In this document: piece after piece, positions 28,992 to 38,075 of the stretch
How positions within the stretch are numbered: position 1 is the stretch's first letter
Layout of the letters: each line of letters opens with the position of its first letter
Source of the DNA: Bacteroidota bacterium
Lineage (GTDB): Bacteria > Bacteroidota > Bacteroidia > Flavobacteriales > Flavobacteriaceae
Direction: 5' to 3'
Length of the DNA stretch: 38,075 bases
NCBI GenBank assembly: GCA_023390775.1
Contig: JAEWCF010000028.1
Location: forward strand, 1-38,075
Notes under the pieces: generated by a model
Told to the model about the DNA's origin: nothing
The model's database searches: none
Seen by the model: the letters and a program-made list of their open reading frames with translations, nothing else
Program-made: the position numbers and the translations under genes

Positions 28992-30791
28992 ATGGAATCA
29001 ATCAGGAATATCGCGATCATCGCACACGTTGACCACGGAAAGACCACGCTGGTGGACAAAATCATGTTTCACTGCCAGCTTTTCCGCGAAAACGAGAATA
29101 CCGGTGACCTGATCCTGGACAATAACGACCTCGAACGCGAGCGCGGGATCACGATCACCTCGAAGAACGTTTCGGTCGTATATAAGGGAACCAAAATCAA
29201 CATCATCGATACCCCGGGCCACGCCGACTTCGGGGGCGAGGTGGAACGCGTGCTCAACATGGCCGACGGCGTCTGCCTTCTCGTCGATGCCTTTGAGGGG
29301 CCAATGCCACAAACGCGTTTCGTATTGCAGAAGGCCATCGACCTGGGCCTGAAACCCTGCGTGGTGATCAACAAGGTGGACAAGGAGAACTGTACGCCGG
29401 AGGAAGTTCACGAAAAGGTGTTCGACCTGATGTTCGAACTGGGCGCGACCGAGGAACAGCTCGACTTCCCGACGGTTTACGGGTCGGCCAAGAACAACTG
29501 GATGTCAGACGACTGGCGCAACCAGACCGACAACATCGAACCGCTTCTGGACATGGTGATCAACAATGTTCCCGCGCCAAAAGTTTCGGAGGGAACGCCG
29601 CAGATGCTCATCACATCGCTCGATTTTTCTTCCTTTACCGGAAGGATCGCCATCGGACGCCTCGAGCGCGGTATTCTCAAGGAAGGCATGCCGATCTCGC
29701 TGGTGAAGCGCGACGGCAGGATATTGAAATCACGCATCAAGGAACTTCACACCTTTGAGGGCCTCGGCCGCAAGAAAGTGGAACAGGTCATCGCCGGCGA
29801 CATCTGCGCCATCGTGGGGATCGAAGGGTTCGAGATTGGGGATACCGTTGCCGATTTCGAGAATCCCGAGGCCCTTCGCACCATCGCCATCGACGAGCCT
29901 ACCATGAGCATGCTCTTCACCATTAACGATTCGCCATTCTTTGGCAAGGAAGGAAAATTCGTGACCTCGCGCCATATCAAGGACCGTTTGGCCAAGGAAC
30001 TCGAAAAGAACCTTGCGCTCCGCGTTTCGGAAACCGATTCTGCCGATAAATTCATGGTTTTCGGAAGGGGCGTATTGCACCTTTCGGTCCTGATCGAAAC
30101 GATGCGCCGCGAAGGCTATGAGCTCCAGATCGGGCAGCCGCAGGTCATCATCAAGGAAATCGACGGCGTCAAATGCGAACCGATCGAGGAACTCACCATC
30201 GACCTTCCTGAAAACCTTTCGGGGCGTGCGGTTGAATTCGTGACCATCCGCAAGGGCGAGATGCTCTCAATGGAAACCAAGGGCGAGCGCATGATCATCA
30301 AGTTCAACATTCCATCGCGCGGAATCATCGGGCTTCGGAACATGTTGCTTACGGCCACTGCCGGAGAGGCGATCATGGCACACCGTTTTATCGGTTACGA
30401 ACCGTTCAAGGGCGAAATCGCGGGACGTATCAACGGATCGCTGATTTCAATGGAAACCGGAAAGGCGATTCCCTATTCGATCAACAAACTCCAGGACCGC
30501 GGCAAGTTTTTCGTGGATCCAAACGAGGACATTTACGAAGGTCAGGTCGTGGGCGAGAATTCACGCGGTGACGACATGGTCATCAACATCACCAAGACCA
30601 AGCAGCTCACCAACTTCCGCTCTGCCGGTGCCGATGACAAGACGCGCATCACCCCTGCGATCAAGTTTTCGCTCGAAGAGGCGCTCGAATACATCCAGAA
30701 GGACGAGTACGTGGAGGTGACCCCGAAATCGATCAGGCTAAGGAAAATCTACCTGAACGAAAATGACCGCAAGCGATTCAAGATTGCGTAA
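28992..30791 (+). CDS. typA: translational GTPase TypA/BipA
   Basis: TypA/BipA is an EF-G-like GTPase that acts in 50S assembly and stress adaptation. The 599-aa protein has G1 AHVDHGKTT (11-19), RGITI (51-55), DTPGHADFGGEV (73-84) and NKVD (about 127-130), then domain II, the EF-G-like domains, and the BipA-specific C-terminal domain (NLSGRAVEFVTIRKGEM ... SRGIIGLRNMLLTATAGEAIMAHRF). Length is standard. It is a single-gene unit with a -7 box and a following terminator. Confidence 0.98.
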   Translation: MESIRNIAIIAHVDHGKTTLVDKIMFHCQLFRENENTGDLILDNNDLERERGITITSKNVSVVYKGTKINIIDTPGHADFGGEVERVLNMADGVCLLVDAFEGPMPQTRFVLQKAIDLGLKPCVVINKVDKENCTPEEVHEKVFDLMFELGATEEQLDFPTVYGSAKNNWMSDDWRNQTDNIEPLLDMVINNVPAPKVSEGTPQMLITSLDFSSFTGRIAIGRLERGILKEGMPISLVKRDGRILKSRIKELHTFEGLGRKKVEQVIAGDICAIVGIEGFEIGDTVADFENPEALRTIAIDEPTMSMLFTINDSPFFGKEGKFVTSRHIKDRLAKELEKNLALRVSETDSADKFMVFGRGVLHLSVLIETMRREGYELQIGQPQVIIKEIDGVKCEPIEELTIDLPENLSGRAVEFVTIRKGEMLSMETKGERMIIKFNIPSRGIIGLRNMLLTATAGEAIMAHRFIGYEPFKGEIAGRINGSLISMETGKAIPYSINKLQDRGKFFVDPNEDIYEGQVVGENSRGDDMVINITKTKQLTNFRSAGADDKTRITPAIKFSLEEALEYIQKDEYVEVTPKSIRLRKIYLNENDRKRFKIA

Positions 30792-30807
30792 TGATATCCA
30801 ATAATTA

Positions 30808-30838
30808 AGAAAGCCACCCCGACAGGTGGCTTTTTTTA
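30808..30838. terminator. terminator between typA and the surface-protein operon
   Basis: AAAGCCACC (30810-30818) pairs with GGTGGCTTT (30825-30833), followed by a T run. The hairpin is placed 19 bases after typA and two bases before the end of the convergent gene, and may serve both. Confidence 0.85.
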
Positions 30839-30840
30839 TT

Positions 30841-33800
30841 TTATCGCTTCAGTGAGAAGTGGCCCTTTACGCTTCGGCCGTCATCGAGCTTGACTATATA
30901 CCAATAATCGGCGGAGGGAAGCGGTTGGCCGTTGTAGGTACCGTCCCAACCGGATCCATCGGCGCCGAGCTGCTTGATCAGTTTGCCGTAACGGTCAAAA
31001 ATCAGCACGACCGTATTCGGATTGAAGCCCTGGCCGATGCCCTTGACATTCCAGGTGTCGTTGAAGCCATCGCCGTTCGGAGTGAAGAAATTCGGGATTC
31101 CCGTGACGGCGATAACCTGGCTTGCGATCGGGCAGCCGTTCAGGTCCTTGATATAGACCGTATGGATTCCCGAAGGAACATTGTTGAAAACATTTGACGC
31201 CTGATACGTGTTCATGTGGTCCAGGCTGTATACATAATCGCCATAACTGTTTGAGGTCAGGTTGACCGTTACCGTGTTCCAATCCACAAGGTCCACAATG
31301 TCAATGCTTTCAATGATCGCGACGCTTGAAGCCACGACGGGGACATAACGGATGTCGCTGCAACCGTTGGCATCGGTAACCAGCACCGAATACAACCCTT
31401 CAACGGTAACCGTGAGCGTCGGTCCATTGCCGCCGGCCACGGGAGAGCCTTCAAAATACCATTGGTACGTATAATTGCCGGGATCGGAACCGTCCAGGAT
31501 AGCCGCGTCGATCACCGTTGAAAAGGTCGGGGTATTGACGCACACCACGTGGTCGGTCAGGTCTTCATTGACATCGATATCGGGCAGGGGGTTGACCTTG
31601 ATCCTGATCCTGGCAATGGCAGAACATCCCAAGGTATTTTCGGCGCGGGTGTAAATGATCTGTTCGGTATAAGGCGTGGCATTTTGATAGGCGGACGGAT
31701 TCGCGATGTCGTTTACCTCCAGGAGCGCATCGTTTTCCGTCAGGTAATAACGAAGCACCTGTCCGGGGGCCACGACTACCGGAGCAGACGTAAGGTCAAA
31801 GATGTAAAAACCGTCTTCGGTCCCGTCATCGTCACACTGTTCGGCCATCTGCACGTATTGGTTGGGCTGCAGGTTGGTTTGCAGGTTGAGGAAGCTAAGG
31901 ACATAACAACCCGTTGTGTTATTGGTGACGCGCGCGACCACTTGTTGAGGGTTGGACAGGTTCGTGTATTGCATCGGGAGCGGATCTGTTCCCAGGTTGG
32001 CCTCTGCGGGATTGAGGTAATAGGCCACGCTGACATTGGCGTCGTTCTCGGTAAAAAGGACATCCGCCTGGCCAAGGTCATAAAGCGTGATGCCGTCGGC
32101 AGGGCTTCCCGTCTCGCATTGTACGAGCGTTTTGGTAACCGATGTGGGCAGCGGATTGATATTGAGCGTAATAGGTGGCGAAATGAGCCCGCATACATTC
32201 CCGACGCGGCTCAATAGCACCCGGTATTGGTACCCATCCATCGTGTCAGCCGGCGCGATAACGGTCAATTGTGCGGTAGTGGCTCCGGAATACGAGGCGT
32301 TGTCCGAAATGTTGACGAAGGTACTGCCGCTGTTGGTAACCTGCCATTGATAGGTCACGCCGGCATTGGTCCCGATCGCAAATACGGCGTTCTGGTTCTC
32401 GCAGGTGGTCACCGATTCCGGCACCGATATGATCTCGATCGGAGTAGGGTTAAGGTATTCGGGATTTGGCGCAGTATACCCACCGGAGCCGGTCACGGTT
32501 CCGGAGGAGTTGACCGCAGGTGCCCCGTTGCCCAGGTAACCGTTTGAATCGGGGTCCGTGAAACCTGCCTCGCGTACATCCGAACACAGATCGTTATCGC
32601 TGTCCGATTCGATGTAATTCGGCGTGTTGTCGGCATCGCTGTCGGTGGGAACGTAATTGACCGTTGCCCCACCTGCGGGAGATTCGAGCGAATTCAAAAG
32701 CCCGTTGGGACCGAATTGCCCCGCGCTGCCGTCGGCGACACCATTGTTGTTGGCATCGGGAATGGCCGCGCCTGATTCGACCAAATCATAAATCCCGTCG
32801 TTATCGCTGTCCAGGTCCACATAATCCATCACCCCATCGCCATCGGTGTCGGGAGGATTGATGCCGTTGCCAAAAATATTGTCGAGGCCATCGGCATTGC
32901 TGTCGGCATTGCTGAGGGGTTGGAATTGGGCGCCGAGCGATTCCATGAGGTCCGGTATACCGTCATTGTCGCTGTCCTGGTCGAGTTGGTCGATGACCCC
33001 GTCGCCGTCGGTATCGCGTGGCAGGCACGTTGCCATCAGCCTGAAAGATGCCCGGCTCGGCAACGCATCATCCAGATTTTTGTGTGTAAAAATGACATGG
33101 CTCACCAAATACGCCTGAAAGGCAAAATCACCCGTTCCGGCCGCAAGCGGCGTGGAGCCGTTGAGCCTGAAGCGGATCTCGAACGACGAATGTTGCGTGA
33201 CGCCGCTCTCGTAAATGCCGTCGTAGTTGGTGTCGATCAAAAGCTGGTTGGACGGGTTGAGCACCGTAACGGTCTGGTTAACGGGCACGGTCACGGCAAA
33301 CTCCGATGTGGCTGTCATCAGGTTATTGGCCGCCGCATTGGTGTTATAGACCAAACCGACGCTGATCGGTTGAGCGAAATCGGCGCGATAGATCACTGAA
33401 TTTCCCTTGCCGGCCGTGGTGGCGGTAACGAAATTACCGTCGGATTGGCCGATAAACGGTGCCGGATCCTGTGGCCCGGATCCCGGTGGAAAACTGCCGG
33501 TAAAACCGTTCGAATAGCTTCCGGTGGCAATCGTCCCGGAAAGCGGGTTGCCAAGCGGGACGGGAATGCTTCCGTAGGATTCGGTGCAATTGGAAATGCC
33601 GTCGTTGTCATTGTCCAGGTCGGCATTGTCATTGGCCAGGTCACCGTCCACGTTGGTCGCGCACGATGAGACGGGGATTTTGTCGGAACTCAGTGTCGTG
33701 CCGCAGGCCGCAATGGACGCCGAAACGTGATAATAGCCGGGAAGCGTGGGATTGATGCTGCTCCCCGTCGCGCCCGGGATGGCCACGTCATTAAAAAACC

Positions 33801-35289
33801 ATTGGAATTCGTCAAATGCGGTGAGTTCATTCACCGAAAGGACGACATTCGGAAGGCAATTGGGCTGCGTGATGTCGAGCTGGTTGAAGGCGATCTCCGG
33901 CTTGAAGGTGAATCCGGAATAGAATCCGCCAAAGGTCGCGGCATCGCTCGAACCGTACTTGGCAAGATACAGCTGCCCCGAAGAAATGACCGAAACGTTT
34001 CCGTCGAGTCCGGTGAGGATATAGGTTTCATAATCGGCATTTCCCACAACCGGCGTTGGGCCGTCAACATTGACCGAAGCGGGAAGCGTGGCCAGCGAAT
34101 AGGGCGTACCGTCGATCACGAAATCCAGTGTCGCCCCGGTTTCGGTGACCAGCGTGACGCGACCGTTGAAAACGCGGCTCCCGACCATGTTGAGCATGGG
34201 AATGTTGTCGATGATCTTGGGCGTTTCGCAACTCAGCGGCGGAACAAAAAACATCTCTTGGTTAGCCTGGTCCGGGCGCCCGTCGTCGCCGATGCTCTGG
34301 TAGGCGAAAACATTCTTGGAGGTTCGGATGAAAAGGTTGCCGTTGGGGCCGTAAACGGTTCCGCCCGTGGCGATGTACTCGCCGGCATTGATGGTAAAGG
34401 TCGGTGTTGTGTTGGCGCCGATGAAGATTTCGGTATTGTCCTCGTGGGCGATCATCAGGATGCGCTCCACGGGATTTTGCCCCGTACTCTTGATAAAAAT
34501 GTACTCCTTGCCGGTGCGTTCGGCCGAAACGATCTGGTCAAAGCCAAGGTCGAGGTTGCTCATCTCTCCGTTGGTCCCGCCAAAGGATCCGCAGTTCACG
34601 GCAATCGGTTTGTCGGAACTGACCAGCGACCCTATCAGCGCGTCGCGGTTGGCATTGTTCGGGCCCTCGACCGCCAGTACGTAACTTTCGCCGCTGTTCA
34701 GGACGATGGGCATCGGGTTGTTGCCCGCAAATTCGTTGTTGATGATCTCGGCTCCCTCCTTGATGTCCGAAAAGGTGACCGTCGTATTGTTTTCCGTGGC
34801 CAGGATCGAAATGAAGGTGTAGTGTACCGAGTCATAACTCGGGACCGCGGTATTGAGAAAAGCCCCGATGCGGAACTGTGTCCCGAGCGCCGCCAGCCCC
34901 TTGGAAACGAGTTCGCCCGCCTGGTTCTGGTTTCCGGCGATGATCCGGGCGCTGACATAGATGAGGTCGTCGGCTTCCACGACATAACCCTTGTCCTGCA
35001 TGATCGCCCCCGCAAAGGCACGCCTGACGTTGAGTTGCGTATTGTCCCCCATGCCGATATTGTGAACATAGGGCTCGTCCCGGGAAACGGTGCCGTTGAT
35101 CACGTCTCCTCCCAGGTTGATGATCCTGAAGTTGACGGGCACCAGGCTGGGGGTGGAAATATAGAGGAATTGTTCTTCCGGAAATACATTGACCGATGAG
35201 GACAAAGGCGGGATATAATGCGTCTTGCTGAACTGCGCCACCACACAGGCCGAGCACAAAATGAACAGTAAGTTCAAAAATTTTCTCAT
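30841..35289 (-). CDS. T9SS type-B sorted surface protein with IgGFc-binding-like and TSP3 repeats
   Basis: The 1482-aa protein has a signal peptide (MRKFLNLLFILCSACVVAQ), an N-terminal region (about 90-460) resembling the IgGFc-binding domain (VSARIIAGNQNQAGELVSKG, GTQFRIG, AYQSIGDDGRPDQANQEMFFVPPLSC), and calcium-binding thrombospondin type-3 stretches (about 546-571, 753-778, 810-834, 876-906; DTDGDGVIDQLDQDSDNDGIPD). Ig-like repeats follow (VTYQWQVTNSG, YTYQWYFEGSPV). The last 85 residues are the gliding-motility-associated (CHU_C) domain: FFTPNGDGFNDTW, FDRYGKLI, GWDGTYNGQPLPSADYWY and GRSVKGHFSLKR. It should leave through the type IX system and be attached outside or released. It is second gene of a pair with the next entry, 25 bases behind it. 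Confidence 0.9.
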   Translation of the reverse strand: MRKFLNLLFILCSACVVAQFSKTHYIPPLSSSVNVFPEEQFLYISTPSLVPVNFRIINLGGDVINGTVSRDEPYVHNIGMGDNTQLNVRRAFAGAIMQDKGYVVEADDLIYVSARIIAGNQNQAGELVSKGLAALGTQFRIGAFLNTAVPSYDSVHYTFISILATENNTTVTFSDIKEGAEIINNEFAGNNPMPIVLNSGESYVLAVEGPNNANRDALIGSLVSSDKPIAVNCGSFGGTNGEMSNLDLGFDQIVSAERTGKEYIFIKSTGQNPVERILMIAHEDNTEIFIGANTTPTFTINAGEYIATGGTVYGPNGNLFIRTSKNVFAYQSIGDDGRPDQANQEMFFVPPLSCETPKIIDNIPMLNMVGSRVFNGRVTLVTETGATLDFVIDGTPYSLATLPASVNVDGPTPVVGNADYETYILTGLDGNVSVISSGQLYLAKYGSSDAATFGGFYSGFTFKPEIAFNQLDITQPNCLPNVVLSVNELTAFDEFQWFFNDVAIPGATGSSINPTLPGYYHVSASIAACGTTLSSDKIPVSSCATNVDGDLANDNADLDNDNDGISNCTESYGSIPVPLGNPLSGTIATGSYSNGFTGSFPPGSGPQDPAPFIGQSDGNFVTATTAGKGNSVIYRADFAQPISVGLVYNTNAAANNLMTATSEFAVTVPVNQTVTVLNPSNQLLIDTNYDGIYESGVTQHSSFEIRFRLNGSTPLAAGTGDFAFQAYLVSHVIFTHKNLDDALPSRASFRLMATCLPRDTDGDGVIDQLDQDSDNDGIPDLMESLGAQFQPLSNADSNADGLDNIFGNGINPPDTDGDGVMDYVDLDSDNDGIYDLVESGAAIPDANNNGVADGSAGQFGPNGLLNSLESPAGGATVNYVPTDSDADNTPNYIESDSDNDLCSDVREAGFTDPDSNGYLGNGAPAVNSSGTVTGSGGYTAPNPEYLNPTPIEIISVPESVTTCENQNAVFAIGTNAGVTYQWQVTNSGSTFVNISDNASYSGATTAQLTVIAPADTMDGYQYRVLLSRVGNVCGLISPPITLNINPLPTSVTKTLVQCETGSPADGITLYDLGQADVLFTENDANVSVAYYLNPAEANLGTDPLPMQYTNLSNPQQVVARVTNNTTGCYVLSFLNLQTNLQPNQYVQMAEQCDDDGTEDGFYIFDLTSAPVVVAPGQVLRYYLTENDALLEVNDIANPSAYQNATPYTEQIIYTRAENTLGCSAIARIRIKVNPLPDIDVNEDLTDHVVCVNTPTFSTVIDAAILDGSDPGNYTYQWYFEGSPVAGGNGPTLTVTVEGLYSVLVTDANGCSDIRYVPVVASSVAIIESIDIVDLVDWNTVTVNLTSNSYGDYVYSLDHMNTYQASNVFNNVPSGIHTVYIKDLNGCPIASQVIAVTGIPNFFTPNGDGFNDTWNVKGIGQGFNPNTVVLIFDRYGKLIKQLGADGSGWDGTYNGQPLPSADYWYIVKLDDGRSVKGHFSLKR

Positions 35290-35314
35290 GCAATAAAAGT
35301 AGGAAATTAAATGC

Positions 35315-37603
35315 TCAGCGCTTGAGGGCGAAATGACTTTTAACGGAGCGGCCGCCCGGCAGGGTCAATGTAAACCAATAATCGGTGGAAGGGAGCATTT
35401 CACCATTGAATGTTCCGTCCCAATAGCCGTCGGCGCCAAAATCGGCGAGCAGTTTTCCGTACCGGTCAAAGATGCGGATCCGGGCGCCGGGTTGCGTTGA
35501 AAGGTTCTTGATCTGCCACCGGTCGTTTGCGCCGTCGCCATTGGGCGTGAAGAAGTTGGGATAATCCAGGACATAGACGGTAAACGGGCCCACCGTTCCG
35601 CAACCGTTTTCATCCCGGATGAAAATCTCGTGGATGCCCGGCGGGATCTGGTTGAATACGGGCGATGGCTGAAAGGGCGAACCCGCAAGCGAATAGGTGT
35701 AATTGCCATTCCCCGACGCGTTGACGGTCACCGAATTGTTCCCGCCGTTGAAATCCGAGACGTCGGCACCCTCAAAAACCGCCTCGCCCGAAGCGGTCAC
35801 CGTAAAAGCCTGGACGGCCTGGCAGCCCTGGGTATCGGTGATCGTTACGGTGTAGGTGCCTTCGGCGGATACCGATATCGCCTGGCCCGACTGCCCGGTA
35901 CTCCACTGATAATCCGCGTATCCTGGCTGCGCGCTGAGGAAGGCCGGCGAACCCGGGCACAGGATTACCCCCATATTTTCGATCGAATTGCCAAAATTCC
36001 GGACCTGGAGTGTGACGGGAACGATTCCGTAACATTCGGGGCCGTTGAGCAGCCGCGCAAAAATCACCTGGTTAAAAGCGATGGTATTGGTAAAGACATT
36101 GGGCAGCGGGTTCTGCGAGAGGGCAGCGTCGCTTTCGCCGATGTAGTATTGCACCGTTATGCCGGCGGGAAGAGCCGAAACGAGTGTCGGCGTCACCAAT
36201 GCTGCAAGGTCAAACGCCGAAATGCCATCGGGAGTGCCATCCTCTTCGCAAAGCACGATCGGGGCCGGCGCCGCCACAGATGCATTGGAAATGGCCAGAT
36301 CGATTGTTCCGAGGGAGAGACATCCAAAGCTGTTCGAAACCCTGACGGTAACCTGGCTTCCATCAGCTCCCTCAAAGGCCGAAGGATCGGCAATGACATT
36401 GGTCTGCGCATTTGCATCGGCAGGGGTAGGATAGTAGAGCAGGGTCAGCCCCGAAATTCCGCCCGCAAGGAGGTTTCCAGCCGGCGTAAGGTCAAAAGTA
36501 GCCAACCCGTCGCCATCCGGATCGCACTGCACGATGGATTGAGGGGAATCGAGCACCGGTTTGGATACATATTCGATGGTAGCCTCACCGGTAGCGACGC
36601 AGCCGTTGGTGCCGAGGGTGACTTCGGCGGTGTAGGTCCCGGGCGCGGACACGGCCAAGGTTGGGGAAGTCGTCGGAAGCAGCACGCCGTCCTTGAACCA
36701 TTTGTAGGTGTTAATGCCGGCTTCGGTGGCATCGAGGATGAGCGTTTCGCCTTCGCAGACGGGGTTCTGGGTTGCCACAAGCCTGTCCGGGCCGATGTCG
36801 GTTCCCACGGCAAAACTTCCTCCGCCCAGGAAAATCGCCGAGTCGTACCGGATATTTTCCTCGTCGGCGATGACCAGCTTGATGTGGTAGGTCACACCGG
36901 GTGTCACATTGGCTTTCGCCGTCAGGACAACGGTTTGGCCATTGAAATTGGTGGGGTGCTCAAATCCGTTGAATCCGTCAAAATATTGCTCGTTCTGCGC
37001 CGCGCAGCCATTGGCGCCCGGAATCTGCGGATGGACCGAGGTGACCATCACCGGAATGTCGGTGTTTGGCAACACGGCCAGGTTTTCCCACGGGCCGCCC
37101 GTTACGGGCCGAAGCAGGAAGGCAAAAGCGTCCGAATATCGGCAGGGCGCGGTACCCTGGTATTCCTCGGAAGAGAAAATATAGTCGAAACTGATCTGGC
37201 TCGTCAGGGGCGTGAAATCGAATTCGAGCACCGTTGCATTATAGGTGGGGTCGAGCCCGAGCATCTGCTCCAAGTCCTGGTCCCCGAGCCACAAGGTCGA
37301 TCCTTCGTCAATCAGGTTCGAATTGGGCCCCTGGGTCCGCGATGCCCTCGATGTAGCAAGGACAATCCCCTCGGCAAAAGGAAAAGCGCCACCGCCCGTA
37401 AAGTATCCGTAACTGTTGGCGCCACTTGAAAACGCATCGCCGGAGACCGTCACATTGGCGACGTTCGCACACGGGCTGTTGACCAAAACATCGGTGACGA
37501 GTTGCTGTGCGGTATAGGAATCGTCGACCTGGATGTATTGGGAAAGCAAGGCCGCAGGCGAGAGGAAAATATACAGGAAAACCGCAACACGCATTAAATC
37601 CAT
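35315..37603 (-). CDS. T9SS type-B sorted protein with choice-of-anchor L domain
   Basis: The 762-aa protein has a signal peptide (MRVAVFLYIFLSPAALLSQ) and a choice-of-anchor L domain at about 30-275 (LVTDVLVNSPCANVANVTVSGD, FPFAEGIVLATSRA, ISFDYIFSSEEYQG, YDSAIFLGGGSF). Ig-like modules follow, with a TYKWFKDG strand and two QCDPDGDG/LCEEDGTPDGIS segments. The C-terminal 85 residues (FFTPNGDGANDRW ... FDRYGKLLADFG ... GRSVKSHFALKR) are closely like those of the downstream gene. The start at 37603 has a near alternative at 37594 (Met4) that fits the -7 box better. No enzyme domain is seen; an adhesin or matrix role is plausible but unproven. Confidence 0.9.
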   Translation of the reverse strand: MDLMRVAVFLYIFLSPAALLSQYIQVDDSYTAQQLVTDVLVNSPCANVANVTVSGDAFSSGANSYGYFTGGGAFPFAEGIVLATSRASRTQGPNSNLIDEGSTLWLGDQDLEQMLGLDPTYNATVLEFDFTPLTSQISFDYIFSSEEYQGTAPCRYSDAFAFLLRPVTGGPWENLAVLPNTDIPVMVTSVHPQIPGANGCAAQNEQYFDGFNGFEHPTNFNGQTVVLTAKANVTPGVTYHIKLVIADEENIRYDSAIFLGGGSFAVGTDIGPDRLVATQNPVCEGETLILDATEAGINTYKWFKDGVLLPTTSPTLAVSAPGTYTAEVTLGTNGCVATGEATIEYVSKPVLDSPQSIVQCDPDGDGLATFDLTPAGNLLAGGISGLTLLYYPTPADANAQTNVIADPSAFEGADGSQVTVRVSNSFGCLSLGTIDLAISNASVAAPAPIVLCEEDGTPDGISAFDLAALVTPTLVSALPAGITVQYYIGESDAALSQNPLPNVFTNTIAFNQVIFARLLNGPECYGIVPVTLQVRNFGNSIENMGVILCPGSPAFLSAQPGYADYQWSTGQSGQAISVSAEGTYTVTITDTQGCQAVQAFTVTASGEAVFEGADVSDFNGGNNSVTVNASGNGNYTYSLAGSPFQPSPVFNQIPPGIHEIFIRDENGCGTVGPFTVYVLDYPNFFTPNGDGANDRWQIKNLSTQPGARIRIFDRYGKLLADFGADGYWDGTFNGEMLPSTDYWFTLTLPGGRSVKSHFALKR

Positions 37604-37611
37604 AGCATCGG

Positions 37612-37619
37612 CAAAGATA
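37612..37619 (-). promoter_or_regulatory. -7 box of the surface-protein operon
   Basis: The minus strand reads TATCTTTG, an exact TAnnTTTG, directly after the stop of the permease gene. It ends eight bases before the ATG at 37603, favouring Met4 (37594) as start or a very short leader. Confidence 0.6.
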
Positions 37620-38075
37620 CTACAAATCGCGTTTTTTCAGGAGTTTGTACGAGCTTAACACAAAAATAACGGTCCATGCCAGGGCGATCAGGATGGCCGT
37701 GATCGAAACGTCGTAATCCTTGGGCGTGACGTTCCCTCCGATGGCCGTTTCCAGTGTCTTGATTGCCGAAAGCCTCGTGAAAGGTTCGAGGATCAGGTTG
37801 GACATCGAGGCAAGTGGAAAGAACTGCATGATCTTGGTGGCGATGTCGGCTTTGGGAAAGACCTGGAATTCGAGGATCCCATAGACAATTCCTTCAAAAA
37901 TGTTCCAGACCAGCAAAAATCCCAGCGCAAACGCCGACCGCTTGACCAAGATCCCGAGAAAAAGGCAGAACGAAAAAAACGCGACCAGTTTGATAAAGTA
38001 CGCCAACAGGTATTCAATGTCAGAGAAGATGATGCCCGGTTCGGTGTAGCTCGAAAAGCAAAGCACCAGGATCAG
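37620..38075 (-). CDS. ABC-2 type transporter permease, C-terminal part
   Basis: The visible 151 residues contain four hydrophobic helices: YLLAYFIKLVAFFSFCLFLGILV, AFALGFLLVWNIFEGIVYGIL, a weaker one, and ITAILIALAWTVIFVLSSYKLL, ending in KKRDL. The pattern fits the last part of an ABC-2 permease of the kind paired with a separate ATPase subunit. The frame runs past the end of the window, so the N-terminus and partner are unseen. Substrate unknown. Confidence 0.75.
   Translation of the reverse strand: MILVLCFSSYTEPGIIFSDIEYLLAYFIKLVAFFSFCLFLGILVKRSAFALGFLLVWNIFEGIVYGILEFQVFPKADIATKIMQFFPLASMSNLILEPFTRLSAIKTLETAIGGNVTPKDYDVSITAILIALAWTVIFVLSSYKLLKKRDL

Noticed and set aside
33727..35199. 490-codon open frame on the plus strand
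   Set aside because: It lies fully opposite the 1482-aa surface-protein gene, whose signal peptide, repeats and sorting domain are clear. Antisense frames stay open because of codon bias; no domain is recognisable.
35630..37429. 599-codon open frame on the plus strand
   Set aside because: Opposite the choice-of-anchor L protein gene; low-complexity Arg/Gly/Asp translation typical of a shadow frame.

Overview
The window looks like chromosomal DNA of a member of the Bacteroidota, most likely Flavobacteriia. The reasons are: two secreted proteins ending in the gliding-motility/type IX secretion type-B C-terminal domain; many promoters with the Bacteroidota -7 box TAnnTTTG; bL28, bL33 and DUF4295 in a row; an archaeal/eukaryote-like ProRS; BshC; an OmpP1/FadL protein; and almost no Shine-Dalgarno sequences. 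Base composition is close to half GC, high for the group. I see no prophage, insertion sequence, CRISPR array or plasmid gene.

Layout. 1-6.2 kb: end of a 2-oxoacid dehydrogenase E2 gene, RtcB RNA ligase, a DUF4242 protein, a DEDDh exonuclease, a fumarylacetoacetase-family enzyme coupled to an HPt protein, and CinA. 6.2-8.3 kb: rpmB-rpmG-DUF4295, then ftsY with a small membrane protein. 8.3-12.4 kb: a lipoprotein serine hydrolase, a small lipoprotein, a DUF721/DciA-like protein, ndk and bshC. 12.5-17.2 kb: a cobalamin-type radical SAM enzyme, an OmpR/histidine-kinase pair and a DUF1573 protein. 17.2-23.3 kb: rimO, an OmpP1/FadL porin with a Trp/Tyr/Gly-rich lipoprotein, proS, two tandem tRNA-Glu genes and rpsT. 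23.3-28.8 kb: a minus-strand phosphorelay cluster (PAS protein, kinase, 1171-aa REC-PAS-GAF-kinase, lone receiver). 29-38 kb: typA, two large type IX-secreted surface proteins and the end of an ABC permease.

The most unusual content is in the non-coding DNA. In the first 5 kb nearly every gene boundary carries a degenerate tandem array with a 7-bp period (one has 8 bp). Unit sequences differ between loci, but the period is kept. Arrays begin at stop codons, run up to or through start codons (GTG of the FAH gene, ATG of cinA) and flank a terminator; one 7-bp array lies inside the coding sequence of the E2 linker. They resemble in design the heptameric STRR repeats known from cyanobacteria. A second family of three longer elements keeps its flanks but exchanges its hairpin core; one copy holds a near-perfect 33-bp palindrome.

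Other points of interest: three helically phased TTAACAA boxes between the histidine kinase and DUF1573 genes, the last in the place of a -33 element; a PAS sensor and its kinase split by a one-base frame change that also creates an ATGA overlap; and a CX4CX2C cluster motif in the radical SAM protein. No gap between assigned genes exceeds 300 bases. Identifications come from reading motifs, without database searches.
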